In this document: piece by piece, positions 5,002 through 5,281 of the stretch
Position numbering within the stretch: the stretch's first letter is position 1
How the letters are laid out: each line of letters starts with the position of its first letter
Origin: Hyphomicrobiales bacterium
GTDB lineage: Bacteria; Pseudomonadota; Alphaproteobacteria; Rhizobiales; Aestuariivirgaceae
NCBI GenBank assembly: GCA_027067085.1
Contig: JAMOMM010000538.1
Location: forward strand, 1 to 5,281
Length of the DNA stretch: 5,281 nucleotides
Direction of reading: 5' to 3'
Position numbers and translations under genes: made by a program
The notes under the pieces: model-generated
The model's input: the letters and a program-made list of their open reading frames with translations, nothing else
Told to the model about the DNA's origin: nothing
Database searches by the model: none

Positions 5002-5026
5002 TGTCCGTTAACTTGAAAACACGCAA
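4973..5026. repeat. Long imperfect inverted repeat upstream of the gene at 5076
   Basis: TTGCGTGT (4973-4980) is the exact reverse complement of ACACGCAA (5019-5026). After one bulged G (4981), TTT (4982-4984) pairs with AAA (5016-5018), giving 11 pairs around a 31-nt centre. The centre holds two further palindromes, AAAATTTT and ACATGT. It could be an operator dyad, or an RNA hairpin if transcription begins upstream. Confidence 0.45.
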
Positions 5027-5060
5027 ATGCGGATCAAGTTCGAAATATACCACATCTACT

Positions 5061-5067
5061 AAGGGGA
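5061..5067 (+). promoter_or_regulatory. Ribosome binding site deciding the GTG start at 5076
   Basis: AAGGGGA at 5061-5067 ends 8 nt before GTG 5076. No ATG lies near in this frame until 5256, so the site supports GTG initiation. Confidence 0.6.
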
Positions 5068-5075
5068 TCTCGTCT

Positions 5076-5281
5076 GTGGGACAATCACGCATTTATAGCA
5101 CTGAGGGCGAAAAAGCACTTTCAGAAGCTGAACAAAACAATCAGGCCAAACATGCGGCCCTTCGCTATATTCTCGATGCGTGGGAAGAAGCTGTTTATGA
5201 TGGGATTGACCCTGACTGTGTGGCAACAGCAGCCATATTTGCGGCTCTTTCAGACATGATTGCCACCTATGGCGAAGAACC
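5076..5281 (+). CDS. Unrecognised alphaproteobacterial-type protein, N-terminal 68 residues (3' end outside window)
   Basis: The frame is open from GTG 5076 to the window end with no stop, giving 68 complete codons. It begins MGQSRIYSTEGEKALSEAEQ and continues into an acidic, alanine-rich, probably helical region with AWEEAVYDGIDPD (35-47) and TAAIFAALSDMIATYGEE (51-68). There is no signal peptide or membrane segment in the visible part, which suggests a cytoplasmic helical protein. The strong AAGGGGA ribosome binding site and coherent composition make it a real gene. I have a vague memory of similar short hypothetical proteins in rhizobial genomes but cannot name a family. The upstream 242 bp carries several palindromes and a candidate promoter, so it probably has its own regulated promoter rather than being read from the DUF3179 gene. 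Confidence 0.65.
   Translation, partial: MGQSRIYSTEGEKALSEAEQNNQAKHAALRYILDAWEEAVYDGIDPDCVATAAIFAALSDMIATYGEE

Noticed and set aside
4921..5026. Replication origin, suggested by the DnaA-like box, palindromes and AT-rich stretch
   Set aside because: Only one DnaA-like box is present and no origin-linked genes are in the window.

Overview
The window looks like an ordinary chromosomal stretch of an alphaproteobacterium, most probably a marine-type member of the Hyphomicrobiales (rhizobial order) with moderate GC content. This rests on my memory of the families: a long-form Sua5 followed by a D-2-hydroxyglutarate/D-lactate-type FAD dehydrogenase, a YpeA-like acetyltransferase, and an SRAP protein beside a Nudix hydrolase are all familiar from that order. 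I could not run a search, so the placement is inference. I see no insertion sequence, phage gene, tRNA, rRNA or CRISPR array.

Layout: (1) 1-2098, plus strand, a compact three-gene unit. It holds the C-terminal end of sua5 (t6A tRNA modification), an FAD-linked 2-hydroxyacid dehydrogenase starting 2 nt after the sua5 stop, and a YpeA-type GNAT acetyltransferase overlapping it by 4 nt. A T-rich hairpin follows and probably ends transcription. (2) 2187-2357, plus strand, a 56-residue two-helix membrane protein. (3) 2358-2558, about 200 bp with no firm gene; it has a codon-like open frame with an in-frame 15-bp tandem duplication. (4) 2559-3251, minus strand, an SRAP (YedK/HMCES) protein that crosslinks to abasic sites. 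(5) 3293-4833, plus strand, a Nudix hydrolase and an exported DUF3179 protein. (6) 4834-5075, a 242-bp intergenic region dense in symmetrical sequence: a terminator-like hairpin, a DnaA-box-like 9-mer, a 15-nt perfect palindrome with TTAA half-sites, and an 11-bp imperfect inverted repeat around a candidate promoter. (7) 5076 to the end, the start of an unrecognised GTG-initiated gene cut by the window edge.

Functionally, the SRAP and Nudix genes share a 41-bp divergent gap and both belong to families that handle damaged DNA or nucleotides, although the Nudix substrate is unknown. The most interesting point is the SRAP protein's C-terminus. After a Pro/Lys-rich tail it ends exactly in QLDLF, which matches the bacterial beta-sliding-clamp binding consensus. 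Human HMCES carries a C-terminal PCNA-binding PIP box, so this may be the bacterial counterpart of replication-fork recruitment.
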